64,000 bases of DNA. It comes from Acidobacteriota bacterium (GTDB taxonomy: Bacteria > Acidobacteriota > Terriglobia > Bryobacterales > Bryobacteraceae). Location: NCBI GenBank assembly GCA_029776225.1, contig JAKOTR010000022.1, positions 62,001-126,000 of the forward strand, given 5' to 3'. Below, in pieces: positions 62,376 through 64,000 of the stretch. Both the position numbers and the translations under genes were made by a program. Below the pieces are notes generated by a model that saw only the letters and a list, made by a program, of their open reading frames with translations, was not told the DNA's origin and searched no databases. Position 1 is the first letter of the stretch; each line of letters starts with the position of its first letter.

Positions 62376-62381
62376 ATCATA
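62376..62381 (-). promoter_or_regulatory. -10 TATGAT, leaderless promoter of argD
   Basis: TATGAT on the minus strand, 6 bases before the ATG at 62369. No Shine-Dalgarno. Confidence 0.45.
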
Positions 62382-62411
62382 ACCTCTGCGTGCTAACATC
62401 GACATAACAGG

Positions 62412-63620
62412 ATGACTCGCCCGAGTGCCTGCCGGTGCGCGCTGCCGCTGCTCATATTCGTGAGCGCCGCCGCTCTCCGGGGAGCCGTTCTTCCCGCCAG
62501 CACCGAGCTGGAAATCCGGCTCAAGACCAGGGTCGCCAGCAACGCCTCGAGACCCGACGATCCCGTGGAAGCCGTTCTAATCCGGCCGGTTGTCGTCGGA
62601 GGGGAGATTGCCGTGCCGGCGGGCGTAACCCTGCGCGGCCGGGTGAAGGAAGCTCTAGCGATCTCAAAACCCGATCAGCGCGCCGTGCTCGGAATCGAGT
62701 TTTTTGAACTGGGGGGCGTGAAGGTCGAGGCGCGGGTGACGGCGGTAGACAACGCCCGCGAGACAGTGGACGAAACGGGACGCATCATCGGGATTCTCGC
62801 CTCCGAGACGATTGCGGCGAGGCTCAACCAGGGCGTGGAGCGCGTCGCGGAGAAATACGGCAAGCTGGGCGGCGTTCTGCAGGCCGTAACCGCGGCCGTT
62901 TTCAAGGAGCCGGAGCCGGAAATTATCTACGAACCCGGTGTGGAGATGAAACTGGCGCTCGTGAAGGCGGTGGATTGGAAAGGCGAGGCGGCTGCCCAGC
63001 CGCCGGTCGATCCCGTATCGCCGGAAGAAGAGATTTACGCGCTGGTGAATTCCCAGCCCTGGCAGACCACCACCGAAGGGCGGCAGCCCATTCCCTCGGA
63101 CATCACCAATTTGATGTTTCTCGGCTCCCAGGAGCAGCTCTCGAAAGCCTTTGAGGCCGCGGGCTGGTCAACCGCGGCGGCGTTGGACGCGAGTTCGGGG
63201 CTGGAAACAGTGCGAGCTGTGGTCGAATCGCGCGGCTACAAAGAGGCGCCGATGTCGATACTGCTGCTGGAAGGGAAAAAGCCGGACCTGGTCTTCCAGA
63301 AGCAGAACAACACGTTCGCCATGCGGCACCATCTCCGCATCTGGCGCAGGCCGGGCGAGTTCCAGGGCCGCGCCATCTGGGTGTGCGCCGCGACGCACGA
63401 CATCGGCATCGAGTTCTCACCCGAGCAGCGTACCTTCATCCACAAAATCGATTCGCAGATCGATCGCGAGCGGGCCAAGGTGGTGAGCGACCTTTTGTTC
63501 GCGGGAAGCGTGCAGGCCCTTTCGCTGGTTGAGCGTCCCGAGGTGCCGCAACTCAGCCAGAACGCCACCGGGGACAATCTGGAGACGGACGGGCGCATGG
63601 CCGTGCTCCTGCTGAAGTGA
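62412..63620 (+). CDS. Exported protein with LssY-type C-terminal domain
   Basis: 402 residues with signal peptide (LPLLIFVSAAALRGA). The N-terminal half is beta-rich (ELEIRLKTRVASNASRPDDPVEAVL, VPAGVTLRGRVKEAL), as in TrbI/OmpA-like sandwich domains that limit metal or drug entry. The C-terminal half (about 225-370) matches the LssY C-terminal domain: SDITNLMFLGSQEQLSKAFEAAGW, MRHHLRIWRRPGEFQGRAIWVCAATHDIGIEF. The LssY C-terminal function is unknown (LssY is linked to type I secretion in Legionella). Divergent from argD. Confidence 0.72.
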   Translation: MTRPSACRCALPLLIFVSAAALRGAVLPASTELEIRLKTRVASNASRPDDPVEAVLIRPVVVGGEIAVPAGVTLRGRVKEALAISKPDQRAVLGIEFFELGGVKVEARVTAVDNARETVDETGRIIGILASETIAARLNQGVERVAEKYGKLGGVLQAVTAAVFKEPEPEIIYEPGVEMKLALVKAVDWKGEAAAQPPVDPVSPEEEIYALVNSQPWQTTTEGRQPIPSDITNLMFLGSQEQLSKAFEAAGWSTAAALDASSGLETVRAVVESRGYKEAPMSILLLEGKKPDLVFQKQNNTFAMRHHLRIWRRPGEFQGRAIWVCAATHDIGIEFSPEQRTFIHKIDSQIDRERAKVVSDLLFAGSVQALSLVERPEVPQLSQNATGDNLETDGRMAVLLLK

Positions 63621-63744
63621 TCCCGGGGCTGTTCGAAAAATACGCCTCCAATACCTGACCAACCTAATGCGACTCCGAAATGAGCCCGTTTTTTCCGTCC
63701 GCGGGGAAGAGTAGTATTGAGAGTTCAGGAGCGGGAAAACGGAT

Positions 63745-64000
63745 ATGCAGCAAACCATTTCCTTCACGCTCAATGGGAAGCCGGTCAAGCTGGCGGTCGA
63801 TGGCGACCGTATGCTGCTCTGGGTGCTGCGCAACGATCTCGGCCTGACCGGCACGAAATTCGGATGCGGTGAGGGCCTCTGCGGCGCCTGTACGGTGGTT
63901 GTGGACAGGGAGGCAGTCCGGTCCTGCGCGATACCGGTGAAAGACGTCGCGGGCAAGCAAGTGCTGACGATCGAGGGTCTCGGGCAGGAGCGGCTCCACC
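63745..64000 (+). CDS. 2Fe-2S subunit of a molybdenum hydroxylase (partial)
   Basis: First 85 codons; the gene runs past the window end. Plant-type ferredoxin domain with CGEGLCGACTVVVD and the fourth Cys in RSCAIPV. It is typical of the small subunit of xanthine/isoquinoline/aldehyde oxidoreductases, which need molybdopterin; it fits the molybdate transporter at 28.5-30.3 kb. AGGAGCGGG lies upstream of the ATG. Confidence 0.88.
   Translation, partial: MQQTISFTLNGKPVKLAVDGDRMLLWVLRNDLGLTGTKFGCGEGLCGACTVVVDREAVRSCAIPVKDVAGKQVLTIEGLGQERLH

Overview
The window is about 64 kb of high-GC bacterial chromosome. It is most likely from an acidobacterium of the Solibacter/Bryobacter type (class Terriglobia). 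This is an inference from gene content: two very large TonB-dependent receptors with an N-terminal carboxypeptidase-regulatory-like domain and no SusD partner, a bacillithiol-synthesis gene (bshC), many exported sugar-metabolism proteins (DUF1080, ThuA, twin-arginine Gfo/Idh oxidoreductases, a TIM-barrel isomerase, a PQQ dehydrogenase) and a type III-A CRISPR effector operon. No rRNA, tRNA, insertion sequence, integrase or CRISPR array was recognised.

Layout. 1-10.4 kb: the 5' part of a TPR protein, a CBS-domain protein, divergent bshC and hemW, a threonine-aldolase-like lyase, carB, an inositol-monophosphatase-family gene and a DUF1080 lipoprotein whose last codons are followed by decayed tandem copies of themselves. 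10.4-24.6 kb: two TonB receptors with their own terminators, a Gfo/Idh oxidoreductase, a small BON protein, and a 1299-residue fusion of topoisomerase III with RecQ helicase. 24.6-30.3 kb: rpsO-pnp and a translationally overlapping modB-modC-fmdE-thiE operon. 30.3-38.7 kb: an exported hydrolase, an overlapping aldo/keto reductase-AAA ATPase-tryptophanase operon, glmS-yjbQ, then a 68-71 bp tandem-repeat tract with a possible small RNA, and a GyrI-like protein. 38.8-43.8 kb: ThuA, a PQQ dehydrogenase with an inserted cytochrome c motif, and an exported transglutaminase-like protein whose expected catalytic Cys is Ser.

43.9-49 kb is a type III-A operon, cas10-csm2-csm3-csm4-csm5. Its Cas10 has no HD nuclease domain and no zinc finger but keeps the GGDD cyclase motif. 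No cas6, csm6, cas1/2 or repeat array is present. An ExeA-like ATPase, another Gfo/Idh protein and an exported methyltransferase follow. 52.4-61.1 kb is core biology: divergent tsaD and queA, then the conserved ffh-rpsP-khpA-rimM-trmD-rplS-rnhB block, a small membrane protein and two tandem signal peptidases. The window ends with argD, an LssY-C protein and the start of a molybdenum-hydroxylase iron-sulfur subunit.

A signal running through the window is a -10 element (TACAAT or TATAAT) placed 6-8 bases before a start codon with no Shine-Dalgarno sequence, at nine or more genes. This suggests widespread leaderless mRNAs, and it decided several start-codon choices here (hemW, the fusion helicase, glmS, the Gfo/Idh gene at 14.4 kb).
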